NCBI GenBank assembly: GCA_045538555.1
Contig: JAZSRP010000002.1
Coordinates: 20,633-84,632, forward strand
Length of the DNA: 64,000 nt
Direction: 5' to 3'
From: Coliplasma sp045538555
GTDB taxonomy: Bacteria > Bacillota > Clostridia > Oscillospirales > CAG-382
Positions 1 through 8,263 of the stretch are shown piece by piece (position 1 is the stretch's first letter; each line of letters opens with the position of its first letter). The position numbers and the translations under genes were made by a program. A model generated the notes under the pieces. It made no database searches, was not told where the DNA came from, and saw only the letters and a program-made list of their open reading frames with translations.

Positions 1-1472
1 TTATGGGTCACGTTGACCACGGCAAGACTTCCCTTCTGGATGCCATCAGAGACACTCATGTTACCGCAGGCGAGGCAGGCGGTATCACACAGCACATCGG
101 TGCTTACCGTGTTTCTGTAGGCGACAGAGAGGTTACTTTCCTCGATACTCCCGGACACGCCGCATTTACCGCAATGCGTGCAAGAGGTGCAAACCTCACC
201 GATGTTGCAGTTTTGGTTGTTGCCGCAGACGACGGCATCATGCCTCAAACCGTAGAGGCAATCAACCACGCAAAAGCTGCCGGAGTTACTATCATTGTTG
301 CCATCAACAAGATCGACCGTCCCGGTGCGGATCCTGAGCGTGTAAAAACCGAGTTGACAAAATATGATCTCGTTCCCGAGGAATGGGGCGGCGATACCAT
401 ATGCGTTCCTGTTTCTGCTCTCAAGCGTGAGGGTATCAAGGAGCTGTTGGATATGATTTTGCTCTCCTCCGATATGCTGGAGCTGAAAGCAAATCCCTCC
501 AGAGCCGCAAAAGGTGCCGTCATTGAGGCACGTCTTGACAAGGGCAAGGGTGCCGTGGCAACACTGTTGGTTCAGAACGGAACCCTCAAGAACGGTGATA
601 TCATCATTGCCGGAACTGCTGTGGGAAGAGTCAGAGTTATGACCGACCACATGGGCCGCAAGCTCAATCAGGCAGGCCCCTCCGTTCCCGTAGAGATCAT
701 GGGTCTGGCAGAGGTGCCTGAGGCGGGCGATCTGTTCAATGCAGTTGCCGACGAGAGAATGGCACGCGAGCTTGCAGAAGAGCGCAAGTCAAAGAGAAAA
801 GAAGAAGAGCAGGGCGGAACCAAGGTCAGTCTGGACGACCTCTTCTCCCAGATCGAAAGCGGTGTAAAATCCCTCAACATCATTGTAAAAGCAGACGTTC
901 AGGGCTCTGCGGAAGCAGTGAAAGCAAGTCTGGTCAAGCTCTCCAACGAGGAGGTCAAGGTCAGCGTGCTCCACGCAGGTGCGGGCGGCATCAACGAGAA
1001 CGACGTCAAGCTTGCATCCGCTTCCAACGCAATTATTGTAGGATTCAATGTTCGTCCCGACAAAAACGCCATTGACGTTGCCGCAAGAGACAAGGTTGAG
1101 ATCCGTACCTACCGTATTATCTACGAATGCCTTGAAGAGATCGAAGCAGCTCTCAAGGGAATGCTTGCACCCAAGTTCAGAGAGGTGGTTCAGGGCCACG
1201 CAGAGGTCAGAAACGCCATTCACGTTCCCTCCGTGGGCACGATCGCAGGCTCCTACGTTCAGGACGGAAAGATCACCAGAAACGCACAGGTTCGAGTTGT
1301 GCGTGACGGTGTGGTCATTGCCGAGGACAAGGTGGCATCCCTCAAGAGATTTAAGGACGATGCAAAAGAGGTCTTGCAGTCATTTGAATGCGGTATCGGT
1401 CTGGAGAAATTTAACGATATCAAGGTTGGAGATATTCTTGAGACCTTTGTTATGGAGGAGATTGAAAGATAA
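1..1472 (+). CDS. infB: Translation initiation factor IF-2 (5' partial)
   Basis: GTPase that brings initiator fMet-tRNA to the 30S subunit and promotes subunit joining. The gene runs in from the left edge, so the N-terminal domains are missing; the ATG at position 3 is an internal Met just before the P-loop. Visible are G1 GHVDHGKT (residues 2-9 of the visible part), the switch GGITQHIGAY, G3 DTPGH (48-52), G4 NKID (102-105) and a SALK G5, then the beta-barrel domains II to IV to the normal C-terminus. The TAA stop shares one base with the rbfA ATG. Position upstream of rbfA and truB is the usual Firmicute nusA-infB operon order. Identity is certain; only the 5' end is unknown. Confidence 0.98.
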   Translation, partial: MGHVDHGKTSLLDAIRDTHVTAGEAGGITQHIGAYRVSVGDREVTFLDTPGHAAFTAMRARGANLTDVAVLVVAADDGIMPQTVEAINHAKAAGVTIIVAINKIDRPGADPERVKTELTKYDLVPEEWGGDTICVPVSALKREGIKELLDMILLSSDMLELKANPSRAAKGAVIEARLDKGKGAVATLLVQNGTLKNGDIIIAGTAVGRVRVMTDHMGRKLNQAGPSVPVEIMGLAEVPEAGDLFNAVADERMARELAEERKSKRKEEEQGGTKVSLDDLFSQIESGVKSLNIIVKADVQGSAEAVKASLVKLSNEEVKVSVLHAGAGGINENDVKLASASNAIIVGFNVRPDKNAIDVAARDKVEIRTYRIIYECLEEIEAALKGMLAPKFREVVQGHAEVRNAIHVPSVGTIAGSYVQDGKITRNAQVRVVRDGVVIAEDKVASLKRFKDDAKEVLQSFECGIGLEKFNDIKVGDILETFVMEEIER

Positions 1473-1810
1473 TGTCCAACCACAGACAGGATAAACTCAA
1501 CAATGCGATAAGCTCAGAGCTTGCCGCCATCATCCGCAACGTAAAGGACCCCCGAGTCCGAGACAGCTTTGTGAGTATCGTGGGCGCATCTGTCGCCCCC
1601 GATCTCTCTGTGGCAAGAGTGTTTTTCAGCGTTTTGGGTGAGGACAGGGGCGTCTTGAAAGGACTGGAATCAGCCACCGGATTTTTGCGCAGCGAGCTGG
1701 CAAAGCGTCTCAACCTCCGCATCACCCCAAAGTTGGTTTTTGTACGTGACGACAACACTGAGCGAGCTATGAATATCTCACGCATACTAAAGGATATCGG
1801 TGAAGAATGA
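1472..1810 (+). CDS. rbfA: 30S ribosome-binding factor A
   Basis: Small KH-fold protein (112 residues, normal family length) that binds the 16S rRNA 5' helix and assists late 30S maturation and cold adaptation. The N-terminus (HRQDKLNNAISSELAAII) and the conserved VARVFFSV strand and KLVFVRDD segment near the C-terminus are typical of the family. The ATG overlaps the infB stop by one base (TAATG), and its stop lies in an ATGATG overlap with the next gene, so it is translationally coupled on both sides. Confidence 0.95.
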   Translation: MSNHRQDKLNNAISSELAAIIRNVKDPRVRDSFVSIVGASVAPDLSVARVFFSVLGEDRGVLKGLESATGFLRSELAKRLNLRITPKLVFVRDDNTERAMNISRILKDIGEE

Positions 1811-2760
1811 TGAACGTCGGAATAAAAGAAGCTGCGGCTTTTTTGAAAGACAATGACAATTTTTTGATATACACTCACGCAAGCCCCGACGCCGACACTA
1901 TCGGTTCGGGGTGTGCTCTTGCGCTTATTTTGAGGTTGATGGGCAAAAGCGCAAGTGCATTTTGCACCGATCTTATTCCAAAAAAACTTGATTTTTTGCC
2001 TACCCACAGGTTTTTTTTACCCAAGATTCCGCACGATCTCTGTGTTTATACTCCTATCAGCGTTGACGTAGCAAGTCCAAAGATGATTCCCGCCATCACT
2101 CTGCCCGAGTTTGAGCTTTCGTTAGATCATCACAAGGTCAACACCATTCCCTGCAAGCGCCTCTGCAATATGAGTGATTTTATTGCCACGGGAGAACTGA
2201 TCTTTTTGCTGATGAAAGAGCTGGGCGTCTTTATGACAAAAGAGATCGCACTGTGCCTCTATGCCGCCATTTGCTCTGACAGCGGCGGATTCAGATACGA
2301 TGCGACCACACCCCAGACCCACAGAATTGCCGCAGAGCTGTTGGAAAAAGAAATCGACCACGCCTACGTTTGCAGACGGCTCTTTGAGTCAAAAACCAAG
2401 GAGCAGATGGCTCTGGAGGCATTGGCGTATTCAAAGCTCAAGGTTATTTGCAAAGGAAAATTTGCATACGTTGCCATCACAAAAGAAGAATTTTTGGCAA
2501 CAGGCGCAGAAGAAAGCGACTATGACTCCATCAACAACATTCCCAGACAGATCGACGGTGTATCCGTCTCAGCAATGATCAGATCAAAAAACGGGTTGAC
2601 AAAAATCTCACTCCGCTCCAACGACAACGTTGACGTAGCAGAGATTGCACAGCAGTTTGGAGGCGGAGGCCACTACCATGCGGCAGGGTTTTCGCTGGAC
2701 TGCGACGTAAACGAAGCCGAAGAAACGGTACAACGGATTTTTGGAGAAATGCTGTGGTGA
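1807..2760 (+). CDS. nrnA: DHH/DHHA1 phosphoesterase, NrnA-type oligoribonuclease / pAp phosphatase
   Basis: DHH-superfamily phosphoesterase of the NrnA (YtqI) type, which degrades nanoRNA and 3'-phosphoadenosine 5'-phosphate. The metal-binding motifs are visible: DAD at residues 28-30 in a SPDADTIGS context, DHH at 107-109, and the C-terminal DHHA1 substrate-binding motif GGGGHYHAAG near residue 288. Length (317) fits the family. The start is ATG 1807 or the adjacent ATG 1810; the first gives a 4-base overlap with rbfA. The place between rbfA and truB is the common Firmicute order. Substrate preference (nanoRNA, pAp, c-di-AMP breakdown product pApA) cannot be read from sequence. Confidence 0.9.
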   Translation: MMNVGIKEAAAFLKDNDNFLIYTHASPDADTIGSGCALALILRLMGKSASAFCTDLIPKKLDFLPTHRFFLPKIPHDLCVYTPISVDVASPKMIPAITLPEFELSLDHHKVNTIPCKRLCNMSDFIATGELIFLLMKELGVFMTKEIALCLYAAICSDSGGFRYDATTPQTHRIAAELLEKEIDHAYVCRRLFESKTKEQMALEALAYSKLKVICKGKFAYVAITKEEFLATGAEESDYDSINNIPRQIDGVSVSAMIRSKNGLTKISLRSNDNVDVAEIAQQFGGGGHYHAAGFSLDCDVNEAEETVQRIFGEMLW

Positions 2761-3650
2761 TAAAAAGCGGAATCTTGGTTATTGACAAACCGGCAGGAAT
2801 AACCTCTCACAATGTTATTGGAAAGATTCGATATCTTTTGGGTGAGCGGAAAATCGGTCATTGCGGAACACTTGATCCCATGGCAAGGGGAATTTTGCCC
2901 GTTATGATCGGTACTGCCGTAAAAGCAAGTGAATATCTGGTAGATCACGACAAAAGATATTTTGCCGGCATCAAACTGGGAGTTTCTACCGACACTCAGG
3001 ATCTCACAGGAACCGTTTTGGAGACATTTGAGGGAGAACTGCCCGATTTTGATACCTTTTCACGGATAGCAAAATCATTTGAAGGCGAGATCATGCAGAC
3101 CCCTCCTATGTATTCTGCTCTAAAAGTTGGCGGCATAAAGCTCCTTGACCTTGCAAGAGAGGGCGTTACCGTTGAGCGCAAGGCCAGAAAGATCACTGTG
3201 TATTCCTGTGACCCGATACAGACTTCTGACGGGCTGTTTCTTGACGTAAAGTGCTCACGTGGAACCTACATCCGCACATTATGTGCCGATATTGGTGATG
3301 CGCTGGGTTGCCATGCAGCCATGAGCTCATTGGACAGAACTGAGGTTGGAGCTTTTTCAAAGCAGGATTCGATTCCCTTTGATGATCTCAACGGAATGAC
3401 ACGAGAAGAGATCATTGAACGTATCATTCCTATTGAAAAAATGTTTTTGCATCTGCACGAGATACGGCTGGACGCCTTTTATCACCGATTGTACCAGCAC
3501 GGTGAAAAAATACGTACATCCAAGCTCAGAGGCGTCAACCGTGAAAAAGGAACTCTCTGGCGTGTATATGACGAAGAGAGGTTTCACTCCTTGGGTGAGA
3601 TTACGGAAATCGACGGGCGTGACTGTTTTTTTATGAAGAAACTGTTTTGA
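2754..3650 (+). CDS. truB: tRNA pseudouridine(55) synthase
   Basis: Makes pseudouridine 55 in the T-loop of tRNAs. The catalytic motif GTLDPMARG carries the nucleophile Asp41; the KPAGITSH motif (12-19) and the conserved CSRGTYIRTL substrate-binding segment are also present. Length 298 is normal. The start is GTG at 2754, with a GGAG about 7 bases upstream inside nrnA; GTG 2757 is an alternative giving a GTGA overlap. In many Firmicutes ribF follows truB; here a terminator follows directly, so ribF is elsewhere or absent. Confidence 0.95.
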   Translation: MVIKSGILVIDKPAGITSHNVIGKIRYLLGERKIGHCGTLDPMARGILPVMIGTAVKASEYLVDHDKRYFAGIKLGVSTDTQDLTGTVLETFEGELPDFDTFSRIAKSFEGEIMQTPPMYSALKVGGIKLLDLAREGVTVERKARKITVYSCDPIQTSDGLFLDVKCSRGTYIRTLCADIGDALGCHAAMSSLDRTEVGAFSKQDSIPFDDLNGMTREEIIERIIPIEKMFLHLHEIRLDAFYHRLYQHGEKIRTSKLRGVNREKGTLWRVYDEERFHSLGEITEIDGRDCFFMKKLF

Positions 3651-3668
3651 TACCCTGTTGCAACAAAA

Positions 3669-3720
3669 TAAGACAAGAAAAATGTGGTAGAATGACTCTG
3701 CCGCATTTTTTGTCTTTTTT
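3669..3720 (+). terminator. Rho-independent terminator of the infB-truB operon
   Basis: A long imperfect stem pairs AAGACAAGAAAAATGTGGTAG (about 3669-3690) with its complement at about 3698-3716, including G-T pairs, followed by TTTTT to 3720. It lies 18 bases after the truB stop and ends 11 bases before the ParB-like gene. Confidence 0.75.
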
Positions 3721-3731
3721 GGAGGAGTTAT

Positions 3732-4586
3732 ATGACATTTTTTCACGGTTCTTGTAAAGACAGGCTGGCTTTTCTGCCAACAAAAAACCTGGTTCCCCAC
3801 CCCTGTCATCCAAGATGGGATTTTGACCAAAAGGAGCTGGACCGGCTCTGCATCAGCATCAAGCAGTTGGGACTTTTGCAACCGTTGGCAGTAAAAAGGC
3901 AGGGACGAAAATACGTGATTCTCTGCGGAGAACGAAGATGGAGAGCGGCAAAGATACTGGGGCTGAAAAAACTGCCCTGCCTTGTGATAAAAAACAAAAA
4001 ACGCCAACCCGTCTGCTCGTTTGCAGAAAACCACGTCAGAGCAGAGCTGTCATGCTTTGAGGAGGCGGATTTGTTTTTGGAACACAAACGAAAAGTACAG
4101 GACGGCCTGTCAGAGATTTTTTGTGTTGATGAGGCATACATATCCCAACGATTAAAGCTGGCAATGCTGGATCCACGTGAAAGATTGACGGCAGTACGCA
4201 ACGGCATTCCCATCAAACAGTTGGACGCACTGTCAATGATTGACTCCCCTGCAGTAAGAAATTCTTTTTTTCAGTACATTTTGCGTGACAGACCTGACGA
4301 AAAAACCGCATATCGATTGGCAGAAGCTCTGAAAGAAGGAAAAGACATCCTTGCTGTCAAAAAGATTCAAAAGGTGGCAGGGCTGAACGATCTTAAAAAA
4401 AACAAAAAAATTCCACTGAAAAAAGGTGCAATAAGTGATCTTCAGTTCTTTTTCAACACTGTGGAGCGTGCTGTTGCTTTTTTGGAGGAGTCCGGAGTAA
4501 ACGCCAGTTGGAGCAAATCACAAACCGAGTCAGAGGTCACGGTCACAGTTCATATCTGCACAAAAAAAGAGCCGTCAGTCATCTGA
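3732..4586 (+). CDS. Orphan ParB/Noc-family DNA-binding protein
   Basis: ParB-fold protein, 284 residues. It shows ParB box I (LVPHPCHPRWDF at 20-31), the GLLQPLAV strand, box II GERRWRA (66-72) and an ENHVRAE motif (99-105) that corresponds to the CTP-binding motifs of ParB, then a helix-turn-helix region (about 130-170) and a Lys-rich C-terminal part. The start ATG has a GGAGGAG site 6 bases upstream. There is no ParA gene beside it and it sits alone behind a terminator, so it is not the classic parAB locus; a Noc-like or specialised role is possible. The target sequence is unknown and I see no obvious parS 16-mer here. Confidence 0.8.
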   Translation: MTFFHGSCKDRLAFLPTKNLVPHPCHPRWDFDQKELDRLCISIKQLGLLQPLAVKRQGRKYVILCGERRWRAAKILGLKKLPCLVIKNKKRQPVCSFAENHVRAELSCFEEADLFLEHKRKVQDGLSEIFCVDEAYISQRLKLAMLDPRERLTAVRNGIPIKQLDALSMIDSPAVRNSFFQYILRDRPDEKTAYRLAEALKEGKDILAVKKIQKVAGLNDLKKNKKIPLKKGAISDLQFFFNTVERAVAFLEESGVNASWSKSQTESEVTVTVHICTKKEPSVI

Positions 4587-4597
4587 CGGCTCTTTTG
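4562..4597. terminator. Bidirectional terminator between convergent genes
   Basis: A perfect 11-bp stem AGAGCCGTCAG / CTGACGGCTCT (4568-4578 and 4583-4593) with a TCAT loop, flanked by seven A to the left and TTTT to the right. It can stop transcription from both sides. The ParB-like stop codon (4584-4586) lies inside the stem. Confidence 0.88.
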
Positions 4598-4609
4598 GGA
4601 TCAACTTGA

Positions 4610-5410
4610 TTATTTCTTCTTTTTGAGTACAAGAATAACAACTGCAACAACAACTACAACGCCTGCTGCGATTGCGATCCATACCCAAGAGGGTGTACCC
4701 TCGGTATCCATCTCGGAGGTGGTGCCGGAAGCGTTGTCAACAGAGGTTGCAACAGATGCAGTCTCAGAAACTGCCTCAGAGGTGGTGTCTGCAGTGTCAT
4801 CCTCGGATACTGCATCGGATGTAGCTACGTCCTCAGAAACAACGTCAGAGGTGTCCTCGGATACTGCATCGGAAGTAGTGGTCTCGGTATCGTCGATCTT
4901 GTCTGCATCTTCCTTGGTCATAACGGTCATGGTGCCGTTGGAGCAGGTGCCTGCAGCGATGTCGATGTTTTCAAAATAGAGGTAGTCACCTTCCTCAACT
5001 GCAAGAGCAGCAACCTTTGATTCCCAGTTGGGGAAAGCATCAGCTTTGCTGGGGTCGCTGGTAGAAGAGTGAACAACAACAATGATCTGTCCGTCCTTCA
5101 GGTTGACGGAGGGAGAAGCACCGCCCATTGCAGCGCCGTCGGTGGAAGCAACGTATATGTTGGCAGAAACCTTGTCTGCAACAAACCAGATTGCCCAAAT
5201 ACCGCAGTTTGCAAGAGCAGCAGTAGAGGTGCAGATGGTAGAATCCTCACCCTCGATGGTGCCGTTGATATCGTCGATTTCAAAAACATAACCAACTGCA
5301 TCGTCATATACTGCATCACCTTTGCTATCCAGTGTGTAGGATGCAAATGCAGAAACGGTAAGTGCAGCACAAAGAAGCACGCCAAGTGCGATTGCCAAAA
5401 GTTTTTTCAT
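4610..5410 (-). CDS. Secreted, membrane-anchored surface protein with Ser/Thr/Asp-rich stalk
   Basis: I do not recognise a named family. From the Met preceded by a clear GGAGG site (start 5410; the TTG at 5422 is inside that site) the protein has a signal peptide (KKLLAIALGVLLCAALTVSA), a globular part of about 140 residues, then about 65 residues of low-complexity Ser/Thr/Asp/Glu/Val repeats (SDAVSED, SDVVSED, TSEAVSE units) and a C-terminal helix (WVWIAIAAGVVVVVAVVILV) followed by KKKK. This is the layout of a wall-spanning surface protein held in the membrane; there is no LPxTG motif. The globular part may bind a ligand, but nothing indicates which. It has its own promoter. Confidence 0.7.
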   Translation of the reverse strand: MKKLLAIALGVLLCAALTVSAFASYTLDSKGDAVYDDAVGYVFEIDDINGTIEGEDSTICTSTAALANCGIWAIWFVADKVSANIYVASTDGAAMGGASPSVNLKDGQIIVVVHSSTSDPSKADAFPNWESKVAALAVEEGDYLYFENIDIAAGTCSNGTMTVMTKEDADKIDDTETTTSDAVSEDTSDVVSEDVATSDAVSEDDTADTTSEAVSETASVATSVDNASGTTSEMDTEGTPSWVWIAIAAGVVVVVAVVILVLKKKK

Positions 5411-5448
5411 GTTTTCCTCCAAATATGTTCTTTATTTTGGTCTGTTTT

Positions 5449-5480
5449 ATATTACCATACTATTGACAAAAGGTCAATAG
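5449..5480 (-). promoter_or_regulatory. Promoter with inverted repeat over the -35 (surface protein gene)
   Basis: On the minus strand TTGACC (5472-5477), a 17-base spacer and TAATAT (5449-5454). An 8-bp inverted repeat CTATTGAC / GTCAATAG (5460-5467 and 5473-5480) covers the -35 box and has no T-run behind it on the minus strand, so it looks more like an operator than a terminator. Confidence 0.5.
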
Positions 5481-5490
5481 AAACTTTTTG

Positions 5491-6465
5491 TCACGCCATT
5501 TTTGAAAGCATTTCTTCCGTGACCTCGGTGCTCAGCGTTCCGTCATTCAAAAATCTCTCCAGCTCCTCACAGACGTGCTGACCGATCTTTTTCAGGCCGT
5601 TGTTGGCAAGACCCGCAAGATGAGGGGTCATAATACAATTTTTCAGTGTGCGGAGAGGATTGTCTGCCGCAGGGGGCTCGGGATCAGTCACGTCAAGACA
5701 GGCGTATTTTAGGTTGCCCGCTTTCATGTGCTCATACAACGCGGATTCATCAATTATGCTTCCTCTTGCGGTGTTGATGAGAACCGCATCTTTTTTCATC
5801 ATGGGAAGTGTCGCGGCGTTGAACATATGGCGGGTTGCGGGTATTTCCGGTGCGTGAATGGAAACAATGTCACTTTGCTTCAGCAGAGTTTCAAGATTGA
5901 CAACAGTAGCACCCTCCATCTCCGTAACAAAGGGATCGTACAACAGCACGTCAACGGCAAAGGGCTTGAGAAGCTCTATATAATGTCTGCCCGCCCATCC
6001 GCCGCCGATGACACCCACGGTGAGGTCATACAGCTCGCGGATGTTTTCCTTTCCCTCGGCCCAACCGCCGGCATGAATATTGTCGTTCAGGGCAAAAAAG
6101 TTTTTTGATGCCGCAATGGTAAATCCAAGCGCAGTCTCGGACACGCCCATGCTCAATACTCCCGCACAGGAAGTAACTCGCACTCCTTTTTTCCACAGCT
6201 CGTCGGAAACAACGGGTTTTACGCTGCCTGCAGCGTGAATGAGAAGCTTGAGATTGGGACAGACGTCAAGATAACGCTGATCCGTATGCTCGTTTCCCCA
6301 TGAGGTTATGAGCACCTCGGTGTCCTTCACCAACGGCTGCAGGGACGCAAAATCTGTTCCTCCGTCGTTGATGACCACCTCCCCAAGTCCGTTCAGGCGG
6401 TCAAGACATTTTTTGTTGAATACCATTTCTCTGGTTCCGGAGTTCATTGCAACGGTAATTTTCAT
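5491..6465 (-). CDS. D-isomer-specific 2-hydroxyacid dehydrogenase
   Basis: NAD(P)-dependent dehydrogenase that interconverts 2-hydroxyacids and 2-ketoacids. The Rossmann motif VGVIGGGWAGRHY with a downstream acidic residue (LLYDPF) suggests NAD. The catalytic triad is in place: Arg in INTARG, Glu in TDPEPP and His in MTPHLAG. Length 324 is normal. It is followed 21 bases upstream by an enolase-superfamily gene in the same direction, so the two may act in one sugar-acid or hydroxy-acid pathway; this is inference. The substrate (phosphoglycerate, glycerate, lactate or other) cannot be decided, and the lack of ACT domain argues against a full SerA. Confidence 0.88.
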   Translation of the reverse strand: MKITVAMNSGTREMVFNKKCLDRLNGLGEVVINDGGTDFASLQPLVKDTEVLITSWGNEHTDQRYLDVCPNLKLLIHAAGSVKPVVSDELWKKGVRVTSCAGVLSMGVSETALGFTIAASKNFFALNDNIHAGGWAEGKENIRELYDLTVGVIGGGWAGRHYIELLKPFAVDVLLYDPFVTEMEGATVVNLETLLKQSDIVSIHAPEIPATRHMFNAATLPMMKKDAVLINTARGSIIDESALYEHMKAGNLKYACLDVTDPEPPAADNPLRTLKNCIMTPHLAGLANNGLKKIGQHVCEELERFLNDGTLSTEVTEEMLSKMA

Positions 6466-6486
6466 ATTTGCACTCCCAAATATTTT

Positions 6487-7782
6487 TTATTGAAACATTT
6501 TTGTATATCCGTTTGGCTCAAAAAGCACACCGCTTTTCTGATAAAAATCGCTGTCAAGCAAAAGTCCCCCGCAGGGATTTTTGTCAAATTCCATTCCCGC
6601 AGGAAGCATTTTCCCAAGCTGCTCCCAATTCTCGTAGTTTTGGTGACCGTTTATCTCAATAGCTCCGCAGGTGAGGCCTTTCAGACTGCCGATCCTTGCG
6701 GCAAACTGCTTGTTCCATTCTGCCAGCAGAGGAACCACCGTAAGATCGGCACAGAGACAGCTTCCGTGTTTTTTTTCCACTTCGGCAGCCATAGCAAAAG
6801 AAACAGACATTGTTTTTGCAATGGGCTTTAGCGCAACAGCACGGTAACCCTGGGACATTCTTTTTTTTACATCCTCCACAGAATGGGCGGATTCATCTGC
6901 ATTGATAACAACAGGAAGCTGTGTCACGTCGCTTTCATCCGACGGGTCAAAGGGCTCCTCACATATCTCGATATACTCAAGCGCTCCGATTTTATCCGCA
7001 AAATCAAACAACTCCTCAAGCCGGGCAGGTGAATCGTACCTGCCGTTTGCGTCAAGATAATAATGAGCCTTTCCGTCCACGGTCAGAGGAGTCTCAATAT
7101 CACGTGCAAGGCAATGTATCTGCTCAAGACGTGACTTGTCCCACTCCAGCATAGAACGCATATCGTCCTCTTTTGATGAAGGCGAGGCGGTGCCGTGGCC
7201 TATCTTGATTTTTAAAAGTCCGCTACCGCGGGCAAGAAGTGTTTTTATTTCTTCATCCCCCACTCCGTAGCTGACAAGGGGGATGTGCGCCAGTGTTTTG
7301 TGTCGGTGAGACAGTGCTTTTTTTGCATAGTCGGGGATCAGACCGTCAAATGATGTGATGCCGTTGTGTTTTGCCCACAGCGTCCACAAAGCATAATCAA
7401 TGCCCACCAAGGAATTGAGAACAAAGGTCTCTGCAACAGAAACACCACAGATCCTGTCGGCATATTTTTTAAGCTGTAAAAAAATCCCGTCGATCATAAT
7501 GTCGGGACGCAACAACGTTTCACCCCTGAGCATATTGAGCGCTTCTTGGGTGACACTGTTCATCAACGCACTTGATTTTTCGGAAGTATGAGCACAAAAC
7601 ACCCTTGCATCTGACCACAAAACGCTGATGGTACCGGGAGCAGCCGCACAATGATCCTCCGTCTCAATACAAGAAACAGACTGCCAAAGCTCTGACAGGT
7701 ATCTCCCCTTAAATCCAAAAGGTGTTTTCAATGGCTCCCGCACAAAGCAAAGGGATGTGTTTGTTATCCTGACAGGGCTCAT
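6487..7782 (-). CDS. Enolase-superfamily enzyme (mandelate racemase/muconate cycloisomerase type)
   Basis: Members abstract an alpha proton next to a carboxylate. Visible active-site features are the KIKIG lysine pair on barrel strand 2, metal ligands Asp in YLDANG, Glu in CEEPF and Asp in NADES, and a Lys on strand 6 in ALKPIAK. This arrangement is nearest to the muconate cycloisomerase/dipeptide epimerase subgroup. The ATG at 7782 is chosen because it gives an ATGA overlap with coaD and has GAGGG 7 bases upstream; the in-frame ATG 7800 would lie inside coaD. About 431 residues, longer than most family members, through an N-terminal extension. The substrate is unknown. Confidence 0.82.
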   Translation of the reverse strand: MSPVRITNTSLCFVREPLKTPFGFKGRYLSELWQSVSCIETEDHCAAAPGTISVLWSDARVFCAHTSEKSSALMNSVTQEALNMLRGETLLRPDIMIDGIFLQLKKYADRICGVSVAETFVLNSLVGIDYALWTLWAKHNGITSFDGLIPDYAKKALSHRHKTLAHIPLVSYGVGDEEIKTLLARGSGLLKIKIGHGTASPSSKEDDMRSMLEWDKSRLEQIHCLARDIETPLTVDGKAHYYLDANGRYDSPARLEELFDFADKIGALEYIEICEEPFDPSDESDVTQLPVVINADESAHSVEDVKKRMSQGYRAVALKPIAKTMSVSFAMAAEVEKKHGSCLCADLTVVPLLAEWNKQFAARIGSLKGLTCGAIEINGHQNYENWEQLGKMLPAGMEFDKNPCGGLLLDSDFYQKSGVLFEPNGYTKMFQ

Positions 7783-8261
7783 CTGTTTTCCCTCAGCCAT
7801 TCCTCAATGACCTGTCTTGCTCCCTCAGGGACAGCTCCGGTCAGGTCCTTTTTATATTTTATCAGCTCACGGACATAGGTGGAGCTGATGTGATCCAGCC
7901 CGCTGTCCGCAGGCAAAACAATGCTCTCCTCTACCCCAAGTCCCTTGTTGATAATAAAAAGCTGTCTTTCATAATCAAAATCCGTTCCGTTGCGTGCTCC
8001 CCTTACCAAAACGGCATTTTCGTATTTTTTGCAAAACTCGGCTAAAAGACCCTCGCACAGCTCCACCAAAACATTGCTTTGGCAGGAGACCGCAGCTTGG
8101 ATGGCTTTTTTTCTTACAAAATCCGGAACAAGAGTATTTTTTTCGGTGTTGGCAGAAACAGCCACCACCACATGGTCAAAAAGTGCTCCGGCACGTCTGA
8201 TAATATCAAGATGCCCCACGGTGACGGGATCAAACGTACCCGAAATTATGGCGGTTCTCAC
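7779..8261 (-). CDS. coaD: Phosphopantetheine adenylyltransferase
   Basis: Transfers AMP from ATP to 4'-phosphopantetheine to make dephospho-CoA, the fourth step of CoA synthesis. The nucleotidyltransferase signature SGTFDPVTVGH (residues 7-17) and the C-terminal HISSTYVREL motif are both intact; about 160 residues. Two starts compete: ATG 8267 gives an ATGA overlap with rsmD but sits only one base after GGAGG, whereas GTG 8261 has the ideal 7-base spacing and yields the MRTAIISGTFDP N-terminus usual for the family, so I chose it. rsmD-coaD is a common gene pair. Confidence 0.94.
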   Translation of the reverse strand: MRTAIISGTFDPVTVGHLDIIRRAGALFDHVVVAVSANTEKNTLVPDFVRKKAIQAAVSCQSNVLVELCEGLLAEFCKKYENAVLVRGARNGTDFDYERQLFIINKGLGVEESIVLPADSGLDHISSTYVRELIKYKKDLTGAVPEGARQVIEEWLRENR

Positions 8262-8263
8262 TG

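Noticed and set aside
4623..4979. 118-codon open frame on the plus strand
   Set aside because: Mirror of the Ser/Thr-rich stalk of the minus-strand surface protein; low complexity yields open frames on both strands.
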